A stretch of DNA of 26,125 nucleotides from an uncultured Oscillospiraceae bacterium (lineage in GTDB: Bacteria > Bacillota > Clostridia > Oscillospirales > Acutalibacteraceae), in the NCBI GenBank assembly GCA_900549055.1, contig URNB01000018.1, positions 1-26,125 on the forward strand. Direction: 5' to 3'. Positions 1-7,936 of the stretch are shown in pieces (within the stretch, counting starts at the first letter, position 1; every line of letters begins with the position of its first letter). The translations under genes were made by a program, and so were the position numbers. A model generated the notes under the pieces. That model was not told the origin of the DNA. It did no database searches and saw only the letters and a list, made by a program, of their open reading frames with translations.

Positions 1-2
1 AT

Positions 3-86
3 CGGCCGGAGCGGCTGCTTGATTATCTTGAGAACTGCTCGGGCGTTCTTTATTCGATCTCCGATTATAAGGATATCAAGAGATAG
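3..86 (+). CDS. 3' end of an unidentified protein (partial)
   Basis: The frame starting at base 3 is open from the left edge to a TAG at 84-86 and would encode 27 C-terminal residues ending in SDYKDIKR. It is the most protein-like of the three plus frames, and a good terminator follows 62 bases downstream, which fits the end of a plus-strand gene. The fragment is too short to assign a family. Frame 1 is also open past this point, so the frame choice is inference. Confidence 0.4.
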   Translation, partial: RPERLLDYLENCSGVLYSISDYKDIKR

Positions 87-147
87 AACAACCGCACAGC
101 TTCGCTTGCTTCACAGGCACGCCTGTTTTTGATAAACGTTTTTTAGG

Positions 148-180
148 AAATGTCAGGGGATTGCCCTGACATTTTTGTTT
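148..180 (+). terminator. Rho-independent terminator
   Basis: A perfect 11-bp stem (AAATGTCAGGG at 148-158 with CCCTGACATTT at 164-174) has a 5-base loop GATTG and runs into TTGTTT. It separates the partial upstream gene from the promoter of the histidinol-phosphatase gene. Confidence 0.85.
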
Positions 181-189
181 CGGTAAAAC

Positions 190-218
190 TTGCTTTTTTA
201 AGCATATGGGTGTATAAT
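190..218 (+). promoter_or_regulatory. Sigma-A type promoter for the PHP phosphatase gene
   Basis: TTGCTT at 190-195 and a perfect TATAAT at 213-218 are separated by exactly 17 bases. The predicted transcription start is near 225. That makes the in-frame TTG at 226 essentially leaderless and supports the ATG at 244 as the translation start. Confidence 0.7.
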
Positions 219-243
219 TGATAGATTGAAAGTGGGCGAGTTT

Positions 244-1014
244 ATGAAAGCAAATTATCATACGCATACGGTACGCTGCAGGCATGCCGTGGGAGACGAG
301 CACGAGTATATTGAAAACGCGATTGCCGCAGGAATGAAAATACTCGGTTTTTCCGACCATACTCCGCAGTTTTTTAAAAGCGGCTATGTTTCGGGCATGA
401 GAATGACCCCCGATGAGGCGCCCGAATATGTAAGCTGTATTAAGAATTTAGCAGAGGAATACAGCGGAAAAATAAAGCTATACACCGGCTTTGAGGCGGA
501 GTATTTCCCGTCACTTTTCCCTGAACTTAAAAGATTTTGCACAGAGCATAATGTTGACTATATGATAATGGGTCAGCACTTTTTGGAAAATGAGGACGGC
601 GGTTATTATGTAGGCTCGGGCAGCAGCGACAGAAAAATGCTTAAAAAATATGTTGACGAGGTTATAGAGGGCATAAACACGGGCTGTTTCAGCTATATTG
701 CGCACCCCGATGTGTTTCTCTGCTTATCGGATGCCGACTGGTACTACACCGAAAACGAACGGCTTTGCGAGGCGGCAAAAGCGCTCGGAATTCCGCTTGA
801 AATAAATATGCTGGGGCTCATGGACGGACGGCACTATCCGTCCGAAAGATTTTGGAAAATTGCCGCAAGGGTAGGGAATGATGTTATTATAGGGTGCGAC
901 GCGCATTCGCCCGATGTGCTGCTTAACACTGCGATGCAGAAAAACGCCTGTGACTTCGCAGCCTCGTTCGGTTTAAAGCCGCTTGAGGAACTTGAATTAA
1001 AACAAATAAGGTAA
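244..1014 (+). CDS. Histidinol-phosphatase, PHP family (HisK-like)
   Basis: The 256-residue product matches the PHP-domain histidinol-phosphatase family, which removes phosphate from L-histidinol phosphate in histidine biosynthesis, in the cytoplasm. Visible metal-site motifs, in order, are YHTHT (H6, H8), GFSDH (H39), EAEYFP, GQHF, HPDVF, EINMLG and GCDAHSP near the C-terminus, as expected for a trinuclear metal centre. The length is normal for the family (about 250-280). An in-frame TTG at 226 would add six residues, but it sits at the predicted transcription start, so I chose ATG 244, preceded by GGGCGAG. No other his gene lies nearby, so the gene stands alone. Some PHP proteins of this type act on other phosphoesters; histidinol phosphate is the family default. 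Confidence 0.85.
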   Translation: MKANYHTHTVRCRHAVGDEHEYIENAIAAGMKILGFSDHTPQFFKSGYVSGMRMTPDEAPEYVSCIKNLAEEYSGKIKLYTGFEAEYFPSLFPELKRFCTEHNVDYMIMGQHFLENEDGGYYVGSGSSDRKMLKKYVDEVIEGINTGCFSYIAHPDVFLCLSDADWYYTENERLCEAAKALGIPLEINMLGLMDGRHYPSERFWKIAARVGNDVIIGCDAHSPDVLLNTAMQKNACDFAASFGLKPLEELELKQIR

Positions 1015-1076
1015 AAGCTCAATAGGTTATCAAAAATAGGTTATTCGGCAAATACCGCAAAAAGGAGGATATCAAC

Positions 1077-2441
1077 ATGCAGGAAGAAGACATTTTTGAA
1101 TTGATAGACGGGAAGAAGTACGCGCGATTGCGAGAACTGCTTTCGGAAATGAACCCTGCAGACATAGCGCAGATATGCGAGGATATCCCCGAGCGGGAGC
1201 TGCCGGTTATTTTCAGAATACTGCCCAAAGAGCTTGCGGCAGAGGTCTTTGTTGAAATGGACCCCGATATGCAGCAGCTGCTTATTGAGGCGTTCAGCGA
1301 TACCGAGCTGAAAGAGGTTATGGATGAGCTGTTTATGGACGATACCGTTGACGTTATTGACGAAATGCCCGCAACGGTGGCAAAGCGTATTTTAAGCCAG
1401 ACCGACCCTAAGACCCGCAAAATGATTAATCAGCTGCTGGCATACCCAGACGACAGCGCCGGCAGCATTATGACCACCGAGTATATTGACCTTAAAAAGG
1501 ATATGACGGTGGAGCAGGCGTTTGACCGCATACGCGCGATAGGTATTGATTCGGAAACCATATACACCTGCTACGTTATAGACCGCAGCCGCCATTTGCT
1601 CGGAATAGTCACGGTCAAGGATCTGCTCTTGAACAGCAAGACCTGCGTGCTGTCTGACATAATGGACGAAAACATTATATATGCCAACACTCTTGACGAT
1701 AAGGAAGAGGTTGCGGGGCAGTTTGAAAAATACGACCTTATGGCGCTGCCCGTGGTGGATAAGGAAAACCGCCTTGTGGGTATTGTAACGGTTGACGACG
1801 CTATCGATGTTATACAGGAAGAGGCAACCGAGGATATTGAAAAAATGGCGGCTATTTTGCCTTCTAACCGCACCTATTTCAGAACGGGTGTGTTTTCTAC
1901 CTTTAAGGCGCGTATACCGTGGCTTTTGCTGCTTATGATATCCGCCACATTTACAGGCGCCATTATATCCAATTTTGAAGAAAAGCTTACGGTGCTGCCC
2001 GCGCTCATAGCCTTTATACCAATGCTTATGGATACGGGCGGAAACTCGGGCAGTCAGTCCTCTGTTACCATTATCCGCGGTATTTCACTCGGCGATATTG
2101 AGTTCCGTGATATTTTCAGGGTAATATGGAAAGAAATCCGCGTTGCGCTTTTGTGCAGCACGGCGCTGGCGCTTGTAAATTTTATAAAAATGATTTTGGT
2201 GGATTATTTAATGCTCCATTCATTCGACCCCGGCAAGCAGATAGCCGAAATAGCGGTTGTGTGCCTGACATTATTTTTCACCGTTATTGTGGCAAAAATT
2301 GTGGGCTGCACGCTGCCCATACTCGCAAAAAAGGTGGGCTTTGACCCGGCGGTCATGGCAAGCCCGTTTATAACCACGATAGTGGACGCAATCTCGCTTT
2401 TCATTTACTTTAACATTGCAATATCCATACTCGGCATTTAG
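1077..2441 (+). CDS. mgtE: Magnesium transporter MgtE
   Basis: This 454-residue product has full MgtE architecture. An acidic helical MgtE_N domain (about 10-130) is followed by two CBS domains (about 133-250, each ending in a GIVTV(K/D)D segment) and then a five-helix membrane domain from about 280. The channel signature PMLMDTGGNSGSQSS is at 315-329, and DPAVMASPFITTIVDA near the C-terminus is also typical. In the family the cytosolic domains sense Mg2+ and close the homodimeric channel when Mg2+ is high. An excellent AAAGGAGG at 1061-1068 precedes the ATG. The gap to the upstream phosphatase is only 62 bases and holds no M-box riboswitch or clear promoter, so co-transcription is likely. 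uvrA follows after 10 bases. Confidence 0.97.
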   Translation: MQEEDIFELIDGKKYARLRELLSEMNPADIAQICEDIPERELPVIFRILPKELAAEVFVEMDPDMQQLLIEAFSDTELKEVMDELFMDDTVDVIDEMPATVAKRILSQTDPKTRKMINQLLAYPDDSAGSIMTTEYIDLKKDMTVEQAFDRIRAIGIDSETIYTCYVIDRSRHLLGIVTVKDLLLNSKTCVLSDIMDENIIYANTLDDKEEVAGQFEKYDLMALPVVDKENRLVGIVTVDDAIDVIQEEATEDIEKMAAILPSNRTYFRTGVFSTFKARIPWLLLLMISATFTGAIISNFEEKLTVLPALIAFIPMLMDTGGNSGSQSSVTIIRGISLGDIEFRDIFRVIWKEIRVALLCSTALALVNFIKMILVDYLMLHSFDPGKQIAEIAVVCLTLFFTVIVAKIVGCTLPILAKKVGFDPAVMASPFITTIVDAISLFIYFNIAISILGI

Positions 2442-2451
2442 GGGATAAAAC

Positions 2452-5289
2452 ATGGCTAACGATAAAATAATAATCAAGGGCGCAAACGAGCACAATCTTA
2501 AAAATGTGAGCGTGACCCTGCCGCGTGATAAGCTGATAGTTTTCACGGGGCTTTCGGGCAGCGGCAAATCATCGCTCGCGTTTGATACCATATACGCAGA
2601 GGGGCAGCGGCGGTATGTCGAATCGCTTTCCTCCTATGCGCGCCAGTTTTTGGGTCAAATGGAAAAGCCCGATGTTGAGAGCATCGAGGGGCTTTCGCCT
2701 GCGATATCGATAGACCAAAAAACAACCTCGAAAAACCCACGCTCTACTGTGGGTACGGTTACCGAAATATACGATTATTTAAGGCTTTTATATGCGCGGG
2801 TGGGCGTTCCGCACTGCCCTGTGTGCGGTAAAGAAATAAGCCAGCAGACAACCGACCAAATTGTGGACAGGGTAGCCGCTCTGCCCGAGGGCAGCAAAAT
2901 TCAGATACTCGCGCCCGTGGTAAGGGGCAGAAAGGGCGAGCACGTAAAAGAGCTTGAAAACGCAAGAAAGCAGGGCTATGTAAGGGTAAAAATTGACGGG
3001 AATATCTACGATTTATCCGAAGAAATAAAGCTTGAAAAAAATAAAAAGCACAGCATTGAAATTGTGGTGGACAGGCTTGTTGTAAAGGAAGGTATGCGCT
3101 CCCGCCTTGCCGACAGCATTGAAACCGCCGCGGCAGTTTCGGGCGGAACGGTAACGGTGGACGTGATAGGCGGGGAAGAGCTGCAATTTTCGCAAAGCTT
3201 TGCCTGCGAGGAGCACGGGATCAGCATACCCGAGCTCACCCCGACAATGTTTTCCTTTAACAGTCCGTTCGGCGCTTGCCCCACCTGCACGGGGCTCGGC
3301 ATTTTTATGAAGGTAGACCCGCAGCTTGTTATAAACGATGAGTCAAAATCGCTGTTAGACGGCGCCATTCGCGCCTCGGGCTGGGGGGTAAACTCCTGGT
3401 TTTACCCCGATTCGGGCAGCATTGCCACAATGTATTACAACGGGCTTGCCGATTACTACGGCTTTGATATTAACACGCCCTACAAGGATTTATCGGACGA
3501 GGTAAAGCACGCCGTGCTTTACGGCACAAACGGCGTAAAGCTGAAACTAAAGCGCAGCGGCACCTTCGGCGGCGGGCAGTACGAAGCTCCGTTTGAGGGA
3601 GTTATAAATAACCTTGAGCGCCGCTATAAGGAGACCACGAGCGACTATGCACGCGCAGAAATTGAAAGCTATATGACCGAGCGCCCCTGCCCCGATTGCC
3701 GCGGCGCAAGGCTGAAGCCCGAGTATTTGGCGGTTACGGTTGGCGGCAAAAGCATTAAGGAATTTTGCGATTTATCGGTAACCGACGAGCTTGCCTTTTT
3801 AAATACCATGAACTTTGGTCAGCGCGACGGTATGATTGCAAAGCCCATATTAAAGGAAATACGCGAGCGCCTTACCTTCCTTGAAAGCGTTGGGCTTGAG
3901 TACCTTAACCTTTCGCGTGCGTCCGGTACGCTTTCCGGCGGCGAGAGCCAGCGAATAAGGCTTGCCACGCAGATAGGCTCATCCCTTATGGGTGTGCTTT
4001 ATATACTCGATGAACCGAGCATAGGGCTGCACCAGCGGGATAACGACAGGCTTATAGCCACCCTCAAAAGGCTGCGCGACCTTGGGAACACCGTTATTGT
4101 GGTGGAGCACGATGAGGACACAATGCGCGCCGCAGATTATATTGTAGACGTAGGCCCGGGAGCGGGTATTCACGGCGGCAATATAGTATTTTCGGGTACT
4201 GTGCCCGAGCTTGAAAAGTGCACTGATTCCATAACCTCCGATTATCTTACGGGGCGCAGAAAAATACCTGTGCCCGCAAAAAGGCGAAAGGGCAACGGAA
4301 CGTTTCTTGAAATAAAGGGCGCGGCGGAAAACAACCTTAAAAAAATAAACGTTAAAATTCCGCTGGGCACATTCACCTGCGTTACGGGCGTTTCGGGCAG
4401 CGGTAAATCATCATTTGTAAACGAAATTGTTTACAAAGTGCTTGCAAACAGGCTTAACCGCGCGAAGACGATACCGGGAGCATACAAGAGCTTTGAGGGT
4501 ACTGAAAACCTTGATAAGGTAATAAATATTGACCAGGCGCCAATAGGCAGAACGCCGCGCTCAAACCCCGCCACATATACGGGTGTTTTCGGGGATATCC
4601 GCGAGCTTTTCGCATCCACAAAGGACGCGAAGACCCACGGCTACACCGCGGGGCGGTTCTCATTTAACGTTAAGGGCGGCAGGTGCGAAGCCTGCCAGGG
4701 CGACGGTATTCTTAAAATTGAAATGCACTTTTTGCCCGATATTTACGTTCCGTGCGAGGTGTGCGGCGGCAAAAGGTACAACCGCGAGACCTTGAATGTG
4801 CTTTACAAGGGCAAGAGCATTTACGACGTGCTTGAAATGACGGTTGAAGAGGGTATGAACTTCTTTGAGAGCATACCGCGTATTCACCGCAAGCTGAAAA
4901 CGCTTTTTGATGTGGGACTTGGCTATATTAAGATAGGTCAGCCCGCAACCACCCTTTCAGGGGGCGAGGCGCAGCGCGTAAAGCTGGCGGCGGAGCTTTC
5001 AAAACGCAGCACGGGCAAAACGGTTTATATCCTTGACGAGCCGACTACGGGCTTGCACACGGCGGACGTGCACAAGCTGATAGAGGTTTTGCAGCGCTTT
5101 GTGGACGGCGGAAATACCGTGCTTGTAATAGAGCATAATTTGGATGTTATTAAAACGGCGGACTATATTGTGGACCTAGGCCCCGAGGGCGGCGATAAGG
5201 GCGGCACGGTGGTATGCGCGGGAACGCCCGAGAAAATAGCCGCCTGCGAAAAATCCTACACGGGTAAGTTCTTGAAAAAACTGCTTTAA
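2452..5289 (+). CDS. uvrA: Excinuclease ABC subunit A (UvrA)
   Basis: UvrA is the damage-recognition ATPase of nucleotide excision repair and loads UvrB onto distorted DNA. The 945 residues match the usual length. Two ABC modules are visible: Walker A GLSGSGKSS (from residue 33) with signature LSGGESQR and YILDEPS, then Walker A GVSGSGKSS with signature LSGGEAQR and YILDEPTTGLH. Zinc ligands are CPVCGK and CPTCTG in the first half, and CEACQG with CEVCGG in the second half. The gene starts 10 bases after mgtE with GGGGA at 2442-2446 as ribosome-binding site, an unusual but clearly co-transcribed pairing. No uvrB or uvrC is in the window. Confidence 0.98.
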   Translation: MANDKIIIKGANEHNLKNVSVTLPRDKLIVFTGLSGSGKSSLAFDTIYAEGQRRYVESLSSYARQFLGQMEKPDVESIEGLSPAISIDQKTTSKNPRSTVGTVTEIYDYLRLLYARVGVPHCPVCGKEISQQTTDQIVDRVAALPEGSKIQILAPVVRGRKGEHVKELENARKQGYVRVKIDGNIYDLSEEIKLEKNKKHSIEIVVDRLVVKEGMRSRLADSIETAAAVSGGTVTVDVIGGEELQFSQSFACEEHGISIPELTPTMFSFNSPFGACPTCTGLGIFMKVDPQLVINDESKSLLDGAIRASGWGVNSWFYPDSGSIATMYYNGLADYYGFDINTPYKDLSDEVKHAVLYGTNGVKLKLKRSGTFGGGQYEAPFEGVINNLERRYKETTSDYARAEIESYMTERPCPDCRGARLKPEYLAVTVGGKSIKEFCDLSVTDELAFLNTMNFGQRDGMIAKPILKEIRERLTFLESVGLEYLNLSRASGTLSGGESQRIRLATQIGSSLMGVLYILDEPSIGLHQRDNDRLIATLKRLRDLGNTVIVVEHDEDTMRAADYIVDVGPGAGIHGGNIVFSGTVPELEKCTDSITSDYLTGRRKIPVPAKRRKGNGTFLEIKGAAENNLKKINVKIPLGTFTCVTGVSGSGKSSFVNEIVYKVLANRLNRAKTIPGAYKSFEGTENLDKVINIDQAPIGRTPRSNPATYTGVFGDIRELFASTKDAKTHGYTAGRFSFNVKGGRCEACQGDGILKIEMHFLPDIYVPCEVCGGKRYNRETLNVLYKGKSIYDVLEMTVEEGMNFFESIPRIHRKLKTLFDVGLGYIKIGQPATTLSGGEAQRVKLAAELSKRSTGKTVYILDEPTTGLHTADVHKLIEVLQRFVDGGNTVLVIEHNLDVIKTADYIVDLGPEGGDKGGTVVCAGTPEKIAACEKSYTGKFLKKLL

Positions 5290-5301
5290 ATTTACACATT
5301 A

Positions 5302-5331
5302 TTCACCAAACGTGCGTTTTCAGCGTATAAA
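5302..5331 (+). promoter_or_regulatory. Possible weak promoter before the DUF5685 gene
   Basis: TTCACC at 5302-5307 and TATAAA at 5326-5331 (within TATAAAAT) are 18 bases apart, in the 66-base gap after uvrA. The -35 match is modest. Read-through from uvrA is equally possible because no terminator separates the genes. Confidence 0.35.
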
Positions 5332-5355
5332 ATGAAACAAATGGGGTGAAAATGC

Positions 5356-6213
5356 TTGTTCGGGTATGTAAGGGCTTGCAAGCCGGAGCTTAAAATCAAG
5401 GAATACGAGACCTACAAGGCGGTTTATTGCTCGCTTTGCCGTCTTATGGGGCGGGAGTATGGCTTGTGGTCGCGCTTTACGCTAAGCTACGATTTCACCT
5501 TTTTGGCGCTGCTTAATATGTCGCTTAAAAGCGGGTGCGACCCCGTAGAACGCGGCAGGTGCTTTTTCAACCCCTTAAAAAAGTGCAATTACTGCAAAAA
5601 CAGCGAGCCGCTTTATATGCCCGCCGCGGCGGCAATGATAATGTGCTACTATAAGCTTTTGGATAATATATCCGATGAAAAGGGAATTAAGAAAATAGGG
5701 TATATTATTATTAAGCCGCTTTTTAAAAGGGCAAATAAAAAAGCCGCGAAAAAGTACCCGCAGCTTGAAAAGATAATTTCGGATTATATAGCGGCGCAAA
5801 CAAAGCTTGAAAAGGCGGGCTGCCGTGAATTAGACGCCGCCGCAGACCCCACGGCGCTGTTACTTTCGGAAATTTTGCAGCTTTGCAGTGAGAACACTTC
5901 GCAAAAGCGGGTGCTTGACCGCTTGGGCTACTGCATAGGCAGGTATATATATTTGCTTGACGCGGCGTGCGATTTACCTGACGATATTAAAAGCGGTTCT
6001 TACAACTGCCTTTCCTACACCTGCGAGGGCGACCCCGCGGAATATGCGAAAAACCGCATAACGCCGCAGCTTTACTTTTGCGTAAACGAGGCGGGTAAGG
6101 CGTTTGAGCTGTTGGATATTAAAAAATACAGGTCCCTGCTCGGAAATATAATCTATTTAGGACTTGAGGATACATTCAAAAAGGAGCTTGGCAAAAATGA
6201 CAAATCCGTATGA
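5356..6213 (+). CDS. DUF5685 family protein, function unknown
   Basis: The 285-residue product begins with the DUF5685 hallmark MFGYVR...YKAVYCSLCRLMG and looks soluble and largely helical. Paired cysteines C25/C28 and C77/C80 (plus C61 and C69) could bind a metal. Two acidic motifs, DNISD at 103-107 and DAACD at 202-206, lie on likely helices and each fit DxxxD. That pattern, and the C-terminal helix with LYFCVNEAGKAFELL, resembles the squalene/phytoene synthase fold (inference). TTG at 5356 was chosen because GGGGTGA ends five bases upstream and the nearby ATG at 5352 is in another frame. The 3' end overlaps the J-protein gene by 17 bases, which implies translational coupling. The function is unknown. 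Confidence 0.85.
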   Translation: MFGYVRACKPELKIKEYETYKAVYCSLCRLMGREYGLWSRFTLSYDFTFLALLNMSLKSGCDPVERGRCFFNPLKKCNYCKNSEPLYMPAAAAMIMCYYKLLDNISDEKGIKKIGYIIIKPLFKRANKKAAKKYPQLEKIISDYIAAQTKLEKAGCRELDAAADPTALLLSEILQLCSENTSQKRVLDRLGYCIGRYIYLLDAACDLPDDIKSGSYNCLSYTCEGDPAEYAKNRITPQLYFCVNEAGKAFELLDIKKYRSLLGNIIYLGLEDTFKKELGKNDKSV

Positions 6214-6799
6214 GGTACTGGGCGTTTCCGAAAACGCGAGCGACGAGGAAATTAAAAAGGCTTACAGAGAGCTTGCGCGGAAATACCACCCCGATAATTA
6301 CGCCGATAACCCGCTTTCCGACTTGGCGGGCGAAAAGATGAAGGAAATAAACGACGCCTACGACCAGATTGTGAACTCCCGCCGCGCGGGGCAGACATCG
6401 GGCGGCAGCGCGTATAACGCAAATGCGGCTTCGTCCTTTCCCGAGGTGCGCAGCCTTATAAATCAGGGCAGGCTTGAGCAGGCGCAGGAGGTGCTTGACG
6501 GCGTACCGCCGCAGCAGCGGGACGCCGAGTGGTATTTTTTAAACGGTACGGTGCTTTATCGCCGCGGCTGGTTTGACCAGGCGTTTACAAGCTTTTCAAC
6601 GGCTGCAAGAATGAACCCGAATAACCCCGAGTACCAAAACGCAGCGCAAAATGCCGCGCGCCAACAGGGAAGACAGTATAACCCCTACCGCAGCTACGGC
6701 GGAAACGGCAGCTGCAGCGCGTGCGATGTGTGCCAGGGGCTTGTTTGCGCCGATTGCTGCTGCGAGTGTATGGGCGGCGACCTGATACCATGCTGCTGA
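6197..6799 (+). CDS. J-domain protein with TPR-like region and Cys-rich tail
   Basis: This is a 200-residue co-chaperone-like protein. Residues 3-60 form a J domain (NPYEVLGV...AYRELARKYHPD) with HPD at 31-33, the motif that stimulates DnaK ATPase. Residues about 83-150 carry a TPR-like helix-turn-helix (EWYFLNGTVLYRRGWFDQAF, then NPNNPEY). The last 28 residues hold ten cysteines (173-200), including CDVC, CADCCCEC and a terminal CC. It lacks the Gly/Phe region and CxxCxGxG zinc repeats of true DnaJ, so it is a specialised type III J protein. ATG 6197 was chosen because AAGGAG at 6181-6186 lies 10 bases upstream and the J domain starts right there. It overlaps the DUF5685 gene and abuts a membrane-protein gene. 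Confidence 0.88.
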   Translation: MTNPYEVLGVSENASDEEIKKAYRELARKYHPDNYADNPLSDLAGEKMKEINDAYDQIVNSRRAGQTSGGSAYNANAASSFPEVRSLINQGRLEQAQEVLDGVPPQQRDAEWYFLNGTVLYRRGWFDQAFTSFSTAARMNPNNPEYQNAAQNAARQQGRQYNPYRSYGGNGSCSACDVCQGLVCADCCCECMGGDLIPCC

Positions 6800-6800
6800 T

Positions 6801-7334
6801 ATGAAACAAACGGTTAAAATCACACTCTGCGGAATACTCGCGGCGCTGTCGGCGGTTTTTATGCTGCTTTCCTATTTTCCGTATTTGACCTACGCGGTGC
6901 CCGCCGTTGCGGGGCTGTTTATAATGGTCGCGGTAATCGAAGCGGGATACAAATGGGCGCTCGGCGCGTATGCCGCCGCCTCGGTGCTTGTATTTCTGTT
7001 TGCAGAGCCGGAGGGCAAGCTTTTGTATATCTGCTTTTTCGGGTATTATCCTATTTTAAAGGCGGTTTTTGACAGGCGCAAAAGCCGCATTGTCGAGTGG
7101 ATCTTAAAGCTTGCGGTTTTCAATGCGGCAATCATTGCGGTTTATGCGGTTTTTGCCCGCCTTTTCGGAGTATCCCTTGAAGAATTCGGGGAGCTCGGTA
7201 AATACAGCGAGTATATTTTTCTGCTGCTCGGCAATGCTGTGTTTGTGCTTTACGATATTGCCGTTTCGCGCTCGGCAGCGGTTTATATGCATATGCTTCA
7301 CCCGAGGGTGCAGAGAATTTTAAGGGGAAAATAA
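6801..7334 (+). CDS. Polytopic membrane protein of unknown function
   Basis: The 177-residue product is mostly hydrophobic, with about six membrane segments (roughly 5-27, 30-48, 52-68, 73-90, 97-121 and 136-156), short loops and a basic C-terminus (HPRVQRILRGK). A basic DRRKSR loop follows the fourth segment. The size and helix count resemble substrate-binding S subunits of ECF vitamin transporters, but I see no diagnostic motif, so that is only a comparison. ATG 6801 follows the J-protein stop by one base and no clear Shine-Dalgarno is present, so translation probably depends on coupling with the upstream gene. Together with the two previous genes it forms an apparent functional unit. Confidence 0.8.
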   Translation: MKQTVKITLCGILAALSAVFMLLSYFPYLTYAVPAVAGLFIMVAVIEAGYKWALGAYAAASVLVFLFAEPEGKLLYICFFGYYPILKAVFDRRKSRIVEWILKLAVFNAAIIAVYAVFARLFGVSLEEFGELGKYSEYIFLLLGNAVFVLYDIAVSRSAAVYMHMLHPRVQRILRGK

Positions 7335-7354
7335 AACTGTAGGGGATGAACGGT

Positions 7355-7936
7355 TTGAAAATAAAAAAAGCGGCGGCAATTTTGCTGGCTCTCGTTTGCG
7401 CCTTGGCTTTCGCCGGGTGCGGCGGCGCGGGACAGACCTCTTCCGATACTGCGCTTGTCGGCGCAAAGGCGGAGCCGGAAAAGGAATTTAAGGTCGAAAA
7501 ATTCAATCTGAAATTCAGAACGCCGGCTGACTGGAAGGACGACAATAAGGATACCGAGCTTGACTGGTACTGCGGAAACGATTCGGTCGGCATGGGAATC
7601 TTCGGCTATTACCGCTCCGATTTTGCAAGCGGTACAAACATCATCGATATTCTGTCGCAGCAATCGAAGGATAACACCGAGCGTTATATAAATGTTCAAA
7701 AGGTGGAGCATACGCCTGCCTTCTCATCAACAGATAAGAAGATAACAACCGAGCTTTACTCCGCAGAATATAAGGAATCGAAAATTTACCAGTATTTCTG
7801 CTATGTTGAGTTTAAGGAAAGCGATGAATTTTTCTGGGTGACCTTTTCATCGCAGCCCTCGTATATGAAAAAGAATTTCAAAATGCTTGAGAGCATAATT
7901 GATTCCTTCGAAATTGAAAAAGGCGGCGAAAAATAA
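7355..7936 (+). CDS. Secreted lipoprotein of unknown function
   Basis: The product starts with a textbook lipoprotein signal: KIKK, a hydrophobic AAAILLALVCAL stretch and lipobox AFAGC, so it should be lipidated on that Cys and face outside. A short linker leads to a roughly 150-residue domain beginning FNLKFRTPADWKDD and ending with an MLESIIDSF helix, a layout reminiscent of DcrB/PsbP-like lipoproteins (inference). Two starts are possible. ATG 7346 overlaps its only SD candidate (AGGGGA, 7341-7346), whereas TTG 7355 has that SD eight bases upstream and gives a cleaner signal peptide, so I chose TTG. The stop codon overlaps the ATG of the next gene by one base, so the pair should be made together. 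Confidence 0.8.
   Translation: MKIKKAAAILLALVCALAFAGCGGAGQTSSDTALVGAKAEPEKEFKVEKFNLKFRTPADWKDDNKDTELDWYCGNDSVGMGIFGYYRSDFASGTNIIDILSQQSKDNTERYINVQKVEHTPAFSSTDKKITTELYSAEYKESKIYQYFCYVEFKESDEFFWVTFSSQPSYMKKNFKMLESIIDSFEIEKGGEK

Noticed and set aside
113..130. Small hairpin ACAGG/CCTGT followed by T5
   Set aside because: The stem is only five pairs; the 11-bp terminator at 148-180 explains the region better.
1015..1076. Possible magnesium riboswitch before mgtE
   Set aside because: The gap is 62 bases, too short for an M-box, and has no suitable stems or terminator.
2126..2344. Plus-strand frame of 72 codons inside mgtE
   Set aside because: It lies fully inside the conserved membrane domain of MgtE in another frame, with no ribosome-binding site.
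4583..4795. Plus-strand frame of 70 codons inside uvrA
   Set aside because: It overlaps the second zinc region of UvrA in another frame; GC-rich codon structure alone keeps it open.
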